Origin: Vulcanisaeta sp. JCM 14467
GTDB lineage: Archaea; Thermoproteota; Thermoprotei; Thermoproteales; Thermocladiaceae
Length of the DNA: 47,253 nucleotides
NCBI RefSeq assembly: GCF_001316245.1
Contig: NZ_BBDM01000019.1
Span: 1 to 47,253 of the forward strand
Reading direction: 5' to 3'
Shown piece after piece: positions 27,408-35,028 of the stretch. The position numbers and the translations under genes are program-made. The notes under the pieces are model-generated. The model made no database searches. It had not been told where the DNA came from and was given only the letters and a program-made list of their open reading frames with translations. Every line of letters starts with the position of its first letter. Position 1 is the stretch's first letter.

Positions 27408-27926
27408 GTGATTCTTAATAACTACCTAGTGGGGTCACCAGTAATGAGTGGTCGTGATGGCGTGAGGGCGAGGGTTAGGAGGGGGTTCATACTTGGCATC
27501 ATCATTACGGCCCTATTCCTACCACTGAGCCTGTCACCCTTTGGTGAGGCATTTGCACTGGAGTTTAGGGCTTATGGCTATGTGATTTATAAGTCTGGAG
27601 AGGTGATTCACGTGGGTTATTTGCCGCTCTACCTCTACATGTGGAGGGTCTCGTCATTATTATTCCTCGCATGGATAATCACGTACATAGCCTACATAAT
27701 CAAACCGTCAATCGTGCTCGACTCATCGGGCATTGTTTACGGGACCTTCTATGTAGTAACCCACTACGTATACCTATTCACGATAGGCGCCCCGGTAATC
27801 ATTTATCCATTGACCTATGAGTTAATTACCGTGGGTAAGCCACTCCTCTACCTTGACTGGGGGCAGGTCATTGCGTTGGTGACCATTTGGAGGTTTTACG
27901 TAATTCGTAGGTTAATGCGGGGTTGA
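27408..27926 (+). CDS. Small polytopic membrane protein in the S2P operon
   Basis: 172 residues from GTG at 27408, or 160 from the in-frame ATG at 27444. About four hydrophobic segments are present (ILGIIITALFLPLSL, VSSLLFLAWIITYIAYII, FYVVTHYVYLFTIGAPVIIY, WGQVIALVTIWRFYV). No family recognised. It follows the protease by 7 nt and ends one or two bases before the AGOG start region, so it is part of the same transcription unit. Confidence 0.6.
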   Translation: MILNNYLVGSPVMSGRDGVRARVRRGFILGIIITALFLPLSLSPFGEAFALEFRAYGYVIYKSGEVIHVGYLPLYLYMWRVSSLLFLAWIITYIAYIIKPSIVLDSSGIVYGTFYVVTHYVYLFTIGAPVIIYPLTYELITVGKPLLYLDWGQVIALVTIWRFYVIRRLMRG

Positions 27927-27928
27927 GA

Positions 27929-28774
27929 ATGAGCAGTACTAAGGAGAAGATAGCGGAAATACTACGTGAGCTCGGTATTAACTGGGTCAGGAATTTCGAG
28001 GTGAGGGACCCGCAGTACATTGCCGTGTCCAGGCTATGCCGTGGATTGGGGCATGATGTTGAGATGACGCTTAAGTTGACCGTGCTCAATGCACTAGTTA
28101 GTTATCAATTGACTGGCAAGGGTGAGGATCACTGGAACTACTTCGCTAATTACTTCATTAGGAATAGACCCACGGATCTATGCGGTGACTTCGTAAACTA
28201 TATCATTAATAGCAGGTACCTAGCCCGTTTTAGGGATTCGAGGTTAAAGAGAATTAAAGGCGTTTGCCCACAAATGGCTGGGCTAAGCATTAGCAATTAC
28301 CTAAGTGACCTGGCATCACTCTGGAGACTCATTGTGAGGATCATGAACGCACGTGGCGATGAGAAGACCATAGTATTTGCGGTTAAAATGGCCTACTACG
28401 TGGGTAGGGCCTGCGGTCTTGACGTTAATGTTCCAATGGATATACCAATACCCGTGGATTACAGGGTCACGGTAATAACAATATGTAGCGGTTTAATGCC
28501 CGTCATGGGTAGTCCCAGTAATGTTGCCGATCTGGCCAGGGAGTTAATGACGAGGCGCAGGGCTGAGATTCAAAGGGCGTGGAGCGAGGTCAGTAGGCTT
28601 AGTGGCATACCGCCGCTCAATCTTGATTCCATTATTTGGGTCTTAGGGGGTCTACTGATTAATTCATCATTCAACGTGGATAAGGCGATTGATGAGGCGA
28701 AGACCCTCAACATGTATAATGAGAAGATTCCTGAACTACTTCATTTACTTGGTGGTCGTTGCATTGATAGGTAA
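27929..28774 (+). CDS. Archaeal 8-oxoguanine DNA glycosylase/AP lyase (AGOG)
   Basis: Removes 8-oxoguanine from DNA by a helix-hairpin-helix-type glycosylase/lyase, important under oxidative damage at high temperature. 281 residues. Signature segments as in Pyrobaculum AGOG are LNALVSYQLTGKGEDHWNYF, the catalytic-lysine helix around EKTIVFAVKMAYYVGRA, and MDIPIPVDYRV, whose aspartate is the second catalytic residue, then GIPPLNLDSIIWVLGG near the end. ATG at 27929 (MSSTKEKI) is the likely start, 2 nt after the preceding stop. The 3' end overlaps the convergent PMDh-S gene by 34 nt. Confidence 0.9.
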   Translation: MSSTKEKIAEILRELGINWVRNFEVRDPQYIAVSRLCRGLGHDVEMTLKLTVLNALVSYQLTGKGEDHWNYFANYFIRNRPTDLCGDFVNYIINSRYLARFRDSRLKRIKGVCPQMAGLSISNYLSDLASLWRLIVRIMNARGDEKTIVFAVKMAYYVGRACGLDVNVPMDIPIPVDYRVTVITICSGLMPVMGSPSNVADLARELMTRRRAEIQRAWSEVSRLSGIPPLNLDSIIWVLGGLLINSSFNVDKAIDEAKTLNMYNEKIPELLHLLGGRCIDR

Positions 28775-29415
28775 GTATTAATGATGACCTCCCTGGCCTC
28801 CTTATATACCTGGGTCCAGGACTTACTCGCCTTAAACCTACGTAGTAACTCAATCCTATCGCCCTTAACCGCTACGTAACCGCTCGAAATAAGCCTATCG
28901 AGTATTGCCTTGGCAAACCTAGAGCCAAGCCAATAATCCATCATCCTATACACCTTTAGGTACCTTAGCCTAGCCCTGCCATTCCTCAACTCAAGCTCCT
29001 CGAGCAGCAATAACGCAAGCCTTGCCTCAGGCTCATTGACATAGACCTCACCCCTATCCAGGTCAACCCTAGCCATTACGCCACTCCTTAAGCTCAGTAT
29101 CTCCCTGGGCAGGTTCGTCATTATCGGTATCTGGGCCATGATAGCGCCGATTATTAACATTGTATCAGCCTTAACACTTAGGATCGCCAGTGGCGCCTTA
29201 TCGTACTTACTCAATTGATACATCACGTAAGGACCAACCGTGGAACCCCTGGAGCTTGGTATTGCTAATACCTTACCAGCTATGCTGGCGTTTATAGTCC
29301 TTATGATCCCGCTTTTACCATCAACGTCACCGAGAAATGAGAGTGGCTCTGGGTAGACCACCAACTCGCCGCTAACGGTGCCATTCCCAAATAAGGTCTC
29401 TCCCTTAAATTTCAT
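28741..29415 (-). CDS. Phosphomevalonate dehydratase small subunit (aconitase-X swivel) with an added C-terminal domain
   Basis: Residues 1-125 are the aconitase-X swivel (DUF126) protein: FKGETLFGNGTVSGE, FLGDVDGKSGIIR, GKVLAIPSSRGSTVGPYVMY and ILSVKADTMLIIGAI. This is the small subunit of phosphomevalonate dehydratase, which makes trans-anhydromevalonate phosphate in the archaeal mevalonate pathway. It normally ends at about 130-140 residues. Here about 95 more follow (EARLALLLLEEL, a helical hairpin, then AKAILDRLISSGYVAVKGDRIELL), which looks like a winged helix. The large subunit is not adjacent. Swivel identity is strong; the extension's fold is inferred. Confidence 0.75.
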   Translation of the reverse strand: MKFKGETLFGNGTVSGELVVYPEPLSFLGDVDGKSGIIRTINASIAGKVLAIPSSRGSTVGPYVMYQLSKYDKAPLAILSVKADTMLIIGAIMAQIPIMTNLPREILSLRSGVMARVDLDRGEVYVNEPEARLALLLLEELELRNGRARLRYLKVYRMMDYWLGSRFAKAILDRLISSGYVAVKGDRIELLRRFKASKSWTQVYKEAREVIINTYLSMQRPPSK

Positions 29416-29498
29416 GTTAAGTTCAGGATAGGTATGTGGATAATGACCTTATATATTTTAAGTTATTGAAGCGAAGTAAAGTTAAGCATGCATCTTTC

Positions 29499-30189
29499 CT
29501 ACTCAATTCTGATCTTAATGATCTTCTTCGTCTCCTCAACCTCCTCCTTAGGCAACTCCCTGTAGGTCAACCACCAGGCATAGCCTTATACTGCTGGAGT
29601 CTCTTTGGAGCCTCCTCAACGTGATGCGGCGGTGGATTTAGTACGTTCTCACCAATTATCTCGTTGTACGGCCAGTTCGCCGGCATGACAACTCCATACT
29701 TATCAATGAGTTGCAGTGACCTAACTATCCTGAGTATCTCAGGTATGTTCCTACCAAGCTCCAGTGGGTAGTAGAGTATTGTCCTTATCGTTGCCTTATC
29801 ATCAACAATGAACACAGTCCTAACCGTATTTGTACTTGACTCTGCATGTAGCATTCCTAGGGCCCTTGATACATTGCCCAATGGGTCAGCGATTATTGGG
29901 AATGGTATCTTAACACCCAGGGTCTTCTCAATCCACTGAACCCACTCAATGTGGCTGATGTCGGTATCGACGCTTAGGCCTATTAACTCGGTGTTCAGTT
30001 TCTTAAAGTCGTCATAGTGCTTGGCGAAGCTCACGAATTCCGTTGTGCATACTGGTGTGAAGTCGCCTGGATGACTGAAGAGTACGAACACTTGCCTTTA
30101 AATGCGTCCGGTAGCTTCATTGGTCCGTGGGTAGTCATTACGTTTAGTTCTGGGAATTTCTCCCCTATTGATGGGATTGTTATTGGCAT
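29499..30189 (-). CDS. Peroxiredoxin, Prx6/1-Cys-like (two apparent frameshifts)
   Basis: Thiol peroxidase reducing hydrogen peroxide and alkyl hydroperoxides, 230 residues when joined. The N-terminus is [17 protein letters not shown]. The peroxidatic motif is [14 protein letters not shown], and the dimer/decamer arm carries [19 protein letters not shown]. The frame breaks at about 30091 (one G missing, [11 protein letters not shown]) and 29584 (one G missing), after which the tail reads [17 protein letters not shown]. Related archaeal enzymes have cysteines in that WW tail; here only the peroxidatic cysteine is seen, so it may be a true one-cysteine enzyme. A TATA-like TTTAAATA lies about 28 nt before the ATG. 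Confidence 0.85.
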
Positions 30190-30213
30190 ACTACGAGTCA
30201 ATAGGTGATCATG

Positions 30214-30221
30214 TATTTAAA
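30214..30221 (-). promoter_or_regulatory. TATA box of the peroxiredoxin gene
   Basis: TTTAAATA on the minus strand, centred about 28 nt before the ATG at 30189, placing the predicted transcription start close to the start codon. Confidence 0.5.
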
Positions 30222-30382
30222 GGAGGTTTCTTTGTTATTTTGAATTTACTAGACAAATGATAAGGTATTACATAGACATAGATATAATTGAATATATAAA
30301 TGGTGGGCTTATATGATTCATTTAAAATACTCGGATTAACTACTTTAAATCTAATAATGGCACCGCATTAATAACGGAGACT

Positions 30383-31165
30383 ATGAATAATGAAGGTGTT
30401 GCATTGCTGATAATGTACATTTATATGATATTTACGGTGATTCTACCATTAATGTTAATTCCAATCAGCGTTCAATCAGACTACCTAAATATCATTAATT
30501 TACGCCTCATCGTCAATGAGTATATTGACTCCATAGCCATTGCAACACCCCTGTTAATACTTGGTGCGGTGCTAATTTATAGGTATGCGCCATCATTGTC
30601 CAGAGTTATTTTGAGCGATGTGGTTAGGGTTTATAATTCCCGTGGCATCCTGGACGTATTTACCCGTAAGAGGTTGATTCAATTGTACTTTATATTATTA
30701 ATACCAGCCTTAATCTCCTACCTAGTTAACGCAGGGATCATTAGGGTAGTGGGTCCCAACCACGTGATACTTACTGCCTACCCATTAATGGGTTTGTTTA
30801 ATTACATGATCGTGACCATAGGCATTATTAACCTGGTGTTGAGTACGTGGTTGATAATTGGCGTTTCCTATCTTCAGTTGAGGATTGCGGCGAGGCGCTT
30901 GATCAGCAGGATAGGTGGTGTGATTAGTGGTACCGTGGGTATTGCAGCATCTACGGGTACAGCCACCTTCGTGAGCTCAGCTTGCGGATTAGGTGTCTGT
31001 ACAGCCCCGGTCTATGGTGTTTCCCCCATGGCCATGGTTGTGATGGGTATGTTTGATGTTAATGCATTTGAGTTAACTCATTACTCATTAATTGCCCTAT
31101 TAATCCTGACATTAATTACATCAGTATTATTGGTTATTGTTCATAGAATTATTATAAAGGGTTGA
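30383..31165 (+). CDS. Polytopic membrane protein with a Gly/Ser/Cys-rich loop
   Basis: 260 residues with about six hydrophobic helices. Between the last two helices lies an unusual loop of small residues, GTVGIAASTGTATFVSS, followed by ACGLGVCTAPVYG with two cysteines four residues apart, which could bind metal or form a disulfide. No family recognised. The upstream gap of about 190 nt is A+T-rich. It is followed by a 49-residue ORF and a convergent ModE-like gene. Confidence 0.6.
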   Translation: MNNEGVALLIMYIYMIFTVILPLMLIPISVQSDYLNIINLRLIVNEYIDSIAIATPLLILGAVLIYRYAPSLSRVILSDVVRVYNSRGILDVFTRKRLIQLYFILLIPALISYLVNAGIIRVVGPNHVILTAYPLMGLFNYMIVTIGIINLVLSTWLIIGVSYLQLRIAARRLISRIGGVISGTVGIAASTGTATFVSSACGLGVCTAPVYGVSPMAMVVMGMFDVNAFELTHYSLIALLILTLITSVLLVIVHRIIIKG

Positions 31166-31262
31166 TAATGCCCATGGGATTAATTTCAACTCCACTTTTA
31201 ACGATGAGTTGATGAGGTAGTTTTTCATTCAATTGTTAGCGCAAAGATAAATAACTGCGGTG

Positions 31263-31412
31263 ATGGATGTGAGGAGGACAATAAACAACGCCATAGACCC
31301 AGACACAGTCAGGATAGCCAAGTCATTAAACATAGAGACGCAGGGCAAGACAAAGGAACAAATAATAAACGAAATACTAAGGAAACTATCTAATGAGGGT
31401 AATAAGAATTAG
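31263..31412 (+). CDS. 49-residue hypothetical protein convergent with the ModE-like gene
   Basis: Open frame MDVRRTINNAIDPDTVRIAK, then SLNIETQGKTKEQIINEILRKLSN. It is a charged, helical small protein with regular spacing suggesting two amphipathic helices, perhaps a ribbon-helix-helix-like or regulatory peptide. AGATAAATAA lies about 25 nt before the ATG. Its stop overlaps the convergent ModE-like stop by 4 nt. No family recognised, but the reading frame has normal codon use and promoter placement. Confidence 0.5.
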   Translation: MDVRRTINNAIDPDTVRIAKSLNIETQGKTKEQIINEILRKLSNEGNKN

Positions 31413-31780
31413 GGATTATTTCCACCACTCATCAAGCCTTGAAATCTCAATGATAATTCATGCGACCACTTATCCGCCACCCTACTCATCTCCTCAATGA
31501 TCTCCTCATAATACCTCAATAACGCCTGACCCTCAGGCGTCAATTTAGCGCCACCCCTGCCTTTACCGCCCTTCCTAGCATCGACTAATTTCATGCCCAG
31601 CGTCTTCTCCATCCTCTCTATGTAATTCCACACAAAGCGGTATGACATGCCCAGTTTACGGGCAGCGCCACTTATGGAACCAACCTCATTAATGGCTTTA
31701 AGGATCTCATAACCACCAGGACCAATTACGTGCCTACCATTAACCTCAACCCAAACCCTAAACCTAACACTCACAGACAT
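31409..31780 (-). CDS. ModE-like molybdate/tungstate-responsive DNA-binding protein (N-terminal domain only)
   Basis: 123-residue winged-helix protein matching the ModE/LysR-like N-terminal domain: GPGGYEILKAINEVGSISGA, AARKLGMSYRFVWNYIERME, LGMKLVDARKGGKGRGGAKL, then TPEGQALLRYYEEI. The oxyanion-binding Mop domains of bacterial ModE are absent, which is usual for archaeal forms. It may control molybdate/tungstate uptake or tungstoenzymes such as the AOR in this window, but no transporter is adjacent. A TATA-like TATTTAAT lies about 27 nt upstream of the ATG. Confidence 0.85.
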   Translation of the reverse strand: MSVSVRFRVWVEVNGRHVIGPGGYEILKAINEVGSISGAARKLGMSYRFVWNYIERMEKTLGMKLVDARKGGKGRGGAKLTPEGQALLRYYEEIIEEMSRVADKWSHELSLRFQGLMSGGNNP

Positions 31781-31925
31781 GCTAAACCAGCGTGGACATT
31801 AAATACAAAACTTTATCTCTTTTGAAGCAAACAATCATTTAGGGCAGTGAATAAATCACTCCAATTTATAATTTATGTGAAAAGGGATTTTTACCCAAGT
31901 ATGCATTTCCTAGTTAAGTCGGGTA

Positions 31926-32309
31926 ATGGAGTACCAAAAATGGTTTGCCCAGGCGCTTAGGGACCTACGCACTGCGGAGAACTCCCTAAACTCCGGCGAC
32001 TACTATGCCTGCGCATTCTGGTCTCAGCAGGCAGTTGAGAAGGCCCTGAAGGCACTACTCATCTCCAGGGGCAAGGTGGTCAGGGGACATGACCTCGTGG
32101 AGCTCGGCTACATCATTAGGGATGAACTACACATGGATGTATCACAGATAATGGATAACCTCAGGGAGCTAACCACCCACTACACAACGGCTAGGTATCC
32201 TGATGCAGCTAATGGTGTGCCTTACGAAATATATACTGAGGGAATGGCAAGGAGAATACTCGAGAAGGCCAGGGAGGTGATGGAATGGGTAAGGCAGAAT
32301 CTGCAGTAG
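31926..32309 (+). CDS. HEPN-domain protein (likely toxin partner)
   Basis: 127-residue all-helical HEPN protein. The pattern WFAQALRDLRTAENSL, CAFWSQQAVEKALKALL and GHDLVELGYII is typical, with VRGHDL in the position of the conserved R-x-x-x-x-H-type motif of the minimal HEPN family. It overlaps the MNT gene downstream by 25 nt; such HEPN-MNT pairs are toxin-antitoxin modules in which the HEPN protein is an RNase or a target for nucleotidylation. Activity here is inferred from the family. Confidence 0.85.
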   Translation: MEYQKWFAQALRDLRTAENSLNSGDYYACAFWSQQAVEKALKALLISRGKVVRGHDLVELGYIIRDELHMDVSQIMDNLRELTTHYTTARYPDAANGVPYEIYTEGMARRILEKAREVMEWVRQNLQ

Positions 32310-32668
32310 AAAGCCAGGTAGTCCTACTCAGGAGGGCTTGGGAATTCGTGGAGAGGGCTAGGGCTAGGATAAGGATTGTCGAGGTATACGTTGTAGGTTC
32401 CAGGGCCAGGGGTGACTACACAGATGTGAGTGACATTGACCTGGTAATAATTAGCGATGATGTTAGGGGTATGAACCAACTTGAGAGAAGGTTACTACTC
32501 AAGGACTTCATTGAGCCTAGGGTTGAGTTCTTCATATACACGAGTGAGGAGTGGTATGGCGAGACCACTGCGTGGATAAGGCAGATGAGGCGTGAAGCCG
32601 TTAGGCTCATCGACCTAATGAGAGATTACGGCGTAAGCCGGAGTAATGACTTTGCCTTAATCATATAA
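32285..32668 (+). CDS. Minimal nucleotidyltransferase (MNT) domain protein, antitoxin-type
   Basis: 127 residues. The nucleotidyltransferase signature VVGSRARGDYTDVSDIDLVI (G-S-x-x-x-G-x-x-x-x-S-D-x-D) is complete, and a later VEFFIYT supplies the third acidic residue. It forms an operon with the overlapping HEPN gene. Paired MNT proteins can AMPylate the HEPN toxin. The last 20 or so residues (DLMRDYGVSRSNDFALII) are unlike the family and may be a local extension or another undetected base error. Confidence 0.85.
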   Translation: MGKAESAVESQVVLLRRAWEFVERARARIRIVEVYVVGSRARGDYTDVSDIDLVIISDDVRGMNQLERRLLLKDFIEPRVEFFIYTSEEWYGETTAWIRQMRREAVRLIDLMRDYGVSRSNDFALII

Positions 32669-32701
32669 GACTTAATAAAGCGGAATAAATGCTTGATTAT
32701 A

Positions 32702-33177
32702 GTGAGTATACCGCAGGCATTAATCGAGGCCCTCAGGAAGAGGGGATTAGACATTGAAGACCTAATTGACATCCTAGCCGCAAAACTTGACCTAGACCCA
32801 CTCGATACGGCTAAGGCGCATGCCGAGTTAGCCATTGCCATGTTCAATGAGGGCCTTAACTTCGTCAGTAAGGGTGATGTTGTTCAAGCCAGTGAGAAGC
32901 TGTATAAGGCGGTGGAGGAGGGCATCAAGCTTTAGCCATTGCGAAGAGTCTCGATGAGGCCAGGGAAGCCGCAGAAAAAGGCAGATGGACCGTGAGCTTA
33001 CTCGATGACGCGGTCTCGAAGCTAGGCGACGTAGCGGAGAGGGCTTGGGCTGAGGCCTATTTCCTGCATGTTAATGGATTTCACGAGGTTAGGATTAGGA
33101 TTGATGAGGTTGAGAGGAGGGTTAAGTACATAAGGCCGTTGATTGATGAGCTTAAGGAAATAATGGGGATTCATTAA
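32702..33177 (+). CDS. PaREP1-family protein (one apparent frameshift)
   Basis: 158 residues when one T is added in the CTTTA run at about 32932, joining GIKL to LAIAKSLDEARE. Features are an N-terminal MSIPQALIEALRKRGLDIED, then LDPLDTAKAHAELAIAMFNEG and GDVVQASEKLYKAVEEGIK, the paired-helix HEPN-like core of the PaREP1 family, which is expanded in Pyrobaculum and relatives. GTG at 32702 is preferred over the in-frame TTG at 32693 because CTTAATAAA lies about 26 nt before it. It follows the HEPN-MNT pair by 33 nt. Function unknown. Confidence 0.75.
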
Positions 33178-33207
33178 TTTTACATGGAATTAATAAGGCG
33201 TATTGGT

Positions 33208-33309
33208 CTACCCGTTGACCGTTACGTATATTTGGAACTTAATGCCGTAAGTCTTGTACTCGCCATCAACATCGTAGACCCTGGCTATGTATGTGCCTGG
33301 ATTAAACAT
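33208..33309 (-). pseudogene. Relic of a secreted or Ig-like protein C-terminus
   Basis: The open frame reads MFNPGTYIARVYDVDGEYKT, then YGIKFQIYVTVNG and a stop. The strand-rich, end-of-protein look (PGTYIARVYDVDG...) is that of a beta-sandwich C-terminus of an exported protein. The frame is open only about 10 codons further upstream and no longer gene is present, so it is probably a leftover from a lost gene. Confidence 0.4.
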
Positions 33310-33339
33310 TACCAATGTGTAAAGCCTTATAAATGATTA

Positions 33340-33508
33340 CTCGACTAAGAAATAACACGTGAGACTGTTAAATGAATCAATCGCCTAAGCCATGCTTACT
33401 CACTATGTCGTAATAAGGCATGGTGATCTCTCAATTACTGTGATTAGGTATTAAGGCCACTATATCATCGCTGGTCGTAGCATTAATTATTTAAAGATTG
33501 AACGCCTT
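33340..33508. other. Non-coding stretch with a hairpin
   Basis: No gene is visible. Positions 33390-33423 form an inverted repeat: CCATGCTTA pairs with TAAGGCATGG with one bulged base. No poly-T follows, so terminator function is doubtful. A TATA-like ATTATTTAAAGA at 33486-33497 serves the RNA candidate that follows. Confidence 0.45.
33486..33497 (+). promoter_or_regulatory. TATA box of the 33.5-kb RNA candidate
   Basis: ATTATTTAAAGA is centred about 20-26 nt upstream of the G-run opening the structured element at 33509. There is no downstream gene on this strand. Confidence 0.4.
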
Positions 33509-33570
33509 GGGCAGGCAGAGTGGAGGTAAGATTAATCCTACGGCCACCCTGCCCGTCTAGAGTTTGGTAG
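33509..33570 (+). ncRNA. Candidate promoter-driven hairpin RNA (possibly H/ACA-like)
   Basis: GGGCAGG (33509-33515) pairs with CCTGCCC (33548-33554); inside it GTGG pairs with CCAC and AGG with CCT, leaving asymmetric internal loops (CAGA and ACGG) and an A+T-rich apical loop. This is a nested, G+C-rich stem in A+T-rich DNA with a TATA box at promoter distance. A stem with an internal pocket followed by AGAG about 6 nt after the stem would fit an atypical H/ACA guide, but the target is unknown. It could also be some other small RNA or a terminator for the convergent gene. Confidence 0.35.
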
Positions 33571-33596
33571 ATAAGAATGCACTTCCGTCGTTGGTC

Positions 33597-34390
33597 TCAC
33601 GCCTTGGTTAGCGCCTTTGCTGCATTTACCATGTTCCTAGCCTTCGTAAGGTCTATCTGTCCCTCCTCGTCCTTTAAGTACGTACCAACTATGAAGCCGT
33701 GGGCGTCCCTATAATCATTGATGTTATTTGGATTTATACCACTTCCCACCAGAACCTTAGCGTTCACGGCTTTCACAACACGCCTAAGTAGTATTGGGTC
33801 TGGCGGCTCGCCAGTCCTTGGGCCAGTCACCACAAGTGCGTCAGCAAGCGCCCTCTCAACGCAGTCCCTGGCCACGTCCTCAATGGTCATCCTGTGCAGT
33901 GGACTTGCGTGCTTCACAAATATGTCGGCTAGTACTGTTATCTTCGTGTTAAGCCTAGCCATTACCTCAAGGACCTCCCTCGCAACAGGTTCAATTAAGC
34001 CCTCCGCACTAACTATGGCTTCGCAGTAGGCGTTAGACCTAATGAAGGATGCACCAACACAGCAGCTATCGCCGCAGCCTCAGGACCCGAGTTCCTCAGT
34101 AGGTTTATACCTACCGGTATGTTCACGGACCTAACCACCTCCCTGGCTATTATGGCCATGGAGGCTATGGTCTCCGGTTCCCTAACCCTAGCCCTAAATG
34201 GGTAGTCATGGTAATTTTCTAGGATCACCGCGTCGAATCCAGCCTCATCAAGCACCCTGGCATTCCTGACGGCAAAGTCCACGATGGTGCTTATGTCCAA
34301 TCCACCATACCTGATCGAACCTGGGAGTGGCGGTAAATGAACAACGCCAATGAGTGTCGGCCTGTCATCCCTAAACTTAAGTGTTGGCAT
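33597..34390 (-). CDS. BtpA-family protein (one apparent frameshift)
   Basis: TIM-barrel protein of the BtpA/SgcQ family, 264 residues when one base is added at about 34058 to join EAAAIAA to VGASFIRSNAYCEAIVSAEG. N-terminus: LIGVVHLPPLPGS, then VDFAVRNARVLDEAGFDAVI and ENYHDYPF. C-terminus: SGINPNNINDYRDAHGFIVG, then TYLKDEEGQID. Cyanobacterial BtpA affects photosystem I stability, but archaeal members have other, unknown roles; some relatives are nucleoside/sugar lyase-like. It lies 32 nt downstream of the cobalamin adenosyltransferase on the same strand. Confidence 0.8.
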
Positions 34391-34422
34391 TGCTTATGAA
34401 TTCAATGGGGAATTAAATAGCA

Positions 34423-34926
34423 TTACCACTCAAGACCCCTCACGCCCACAATGCCCCTATCAAAGTAATGCTTCCTGGGCTCCATGACTGTTACTAGGTC
34501 TGCAATATCTATGAACTCCCTGGGCGCGCCCCTACCCGTTAGCACCACATTAACCTCAGGTGGCAGCGACTTAATGCTGTTGATTACTTCATTAGTCGTT
34601 AAATAGCCATTACTTACTGCATTATTGACCTCATCCAGTACTAATAGGAAAGGCTTGACCTCCCTAGCCCTGTCCAATGCCATCCTAAGCACATCCCTAG
34701 GTGTTAAGTGCTGGTCTGGGTCCAGTGAGTAAACATCGACGTAGCCACTGAGGAACTTCTTAATCGCTAGGTACTCACCCACGTACTCACCCCTGTATAT
34801 CAAGGTCTTCATTAGGTGGGCAATAACGACCCTATAGCCATGTCCAACGGCCCTTAGGGCTAGGCCCAGGGCTGCCGTTGTCTTCCCCTTGCCATCGCCT
34901 GTATAGAGTAGTATCAGCCCCATCAT
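34423..34926 (-). CDS. cobO: Cob(I)alamin adenosyltransferase, CobO/BtuR type
   Basis: Transfers the adenosyl group of ATP to corrinoids to make adenosylcobalamin. 167 residues (166 if the second ATG is used) with the P-loop TGDGKGKTTAALGLALRAVGHG at the N-terminus, then LDEVNNAVSNGYL and the LTGRGAP segment. The C-terminus has PRKHYFDRGIVGVRGLEW, typical of the family. The gene is intact. A B12-binding-type radical SAM protein is encoded 9 kb away. It probably precedes btpA in one transcription unit. Confidence 0.9.
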   Translation of the reverse strand: MMGLILLYTGDGKGKTTAALGLALRAVGHGYRVVIAHLMKTLIYRGEYVGEYLAIKKFLSGYVDVYSLDPDQHLTPRDVLRMALDRAREVKPFLLVLDEVNNAVSNGYLTTNEVINSIKSLPPEVNVVLTGRGAPREFIDIADLVTVMEPRKHYFDRGIVGVRGLEW

Positions 34927-35028
34927 GGGGCGCTATGTATGGAATTAATTTGCATTACCGCAGTGATTCAGTATCTTCAGTAAACACTTGTAGAATATCG
35001 ATTGGTTATACTTAAAAACACGTAAGTT

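Noticed and set aside
31200..31262. C/D-box RNA before the 49-residue ORF
   Set aside because: TTGATGA is present but there is no CTGA downstream at guide distance.
33390..33423. Rho-independent-type terminator
   Set aside because: The hairpin has a bulge and no following T-run; archaeal termination does not rely on such hairpins.
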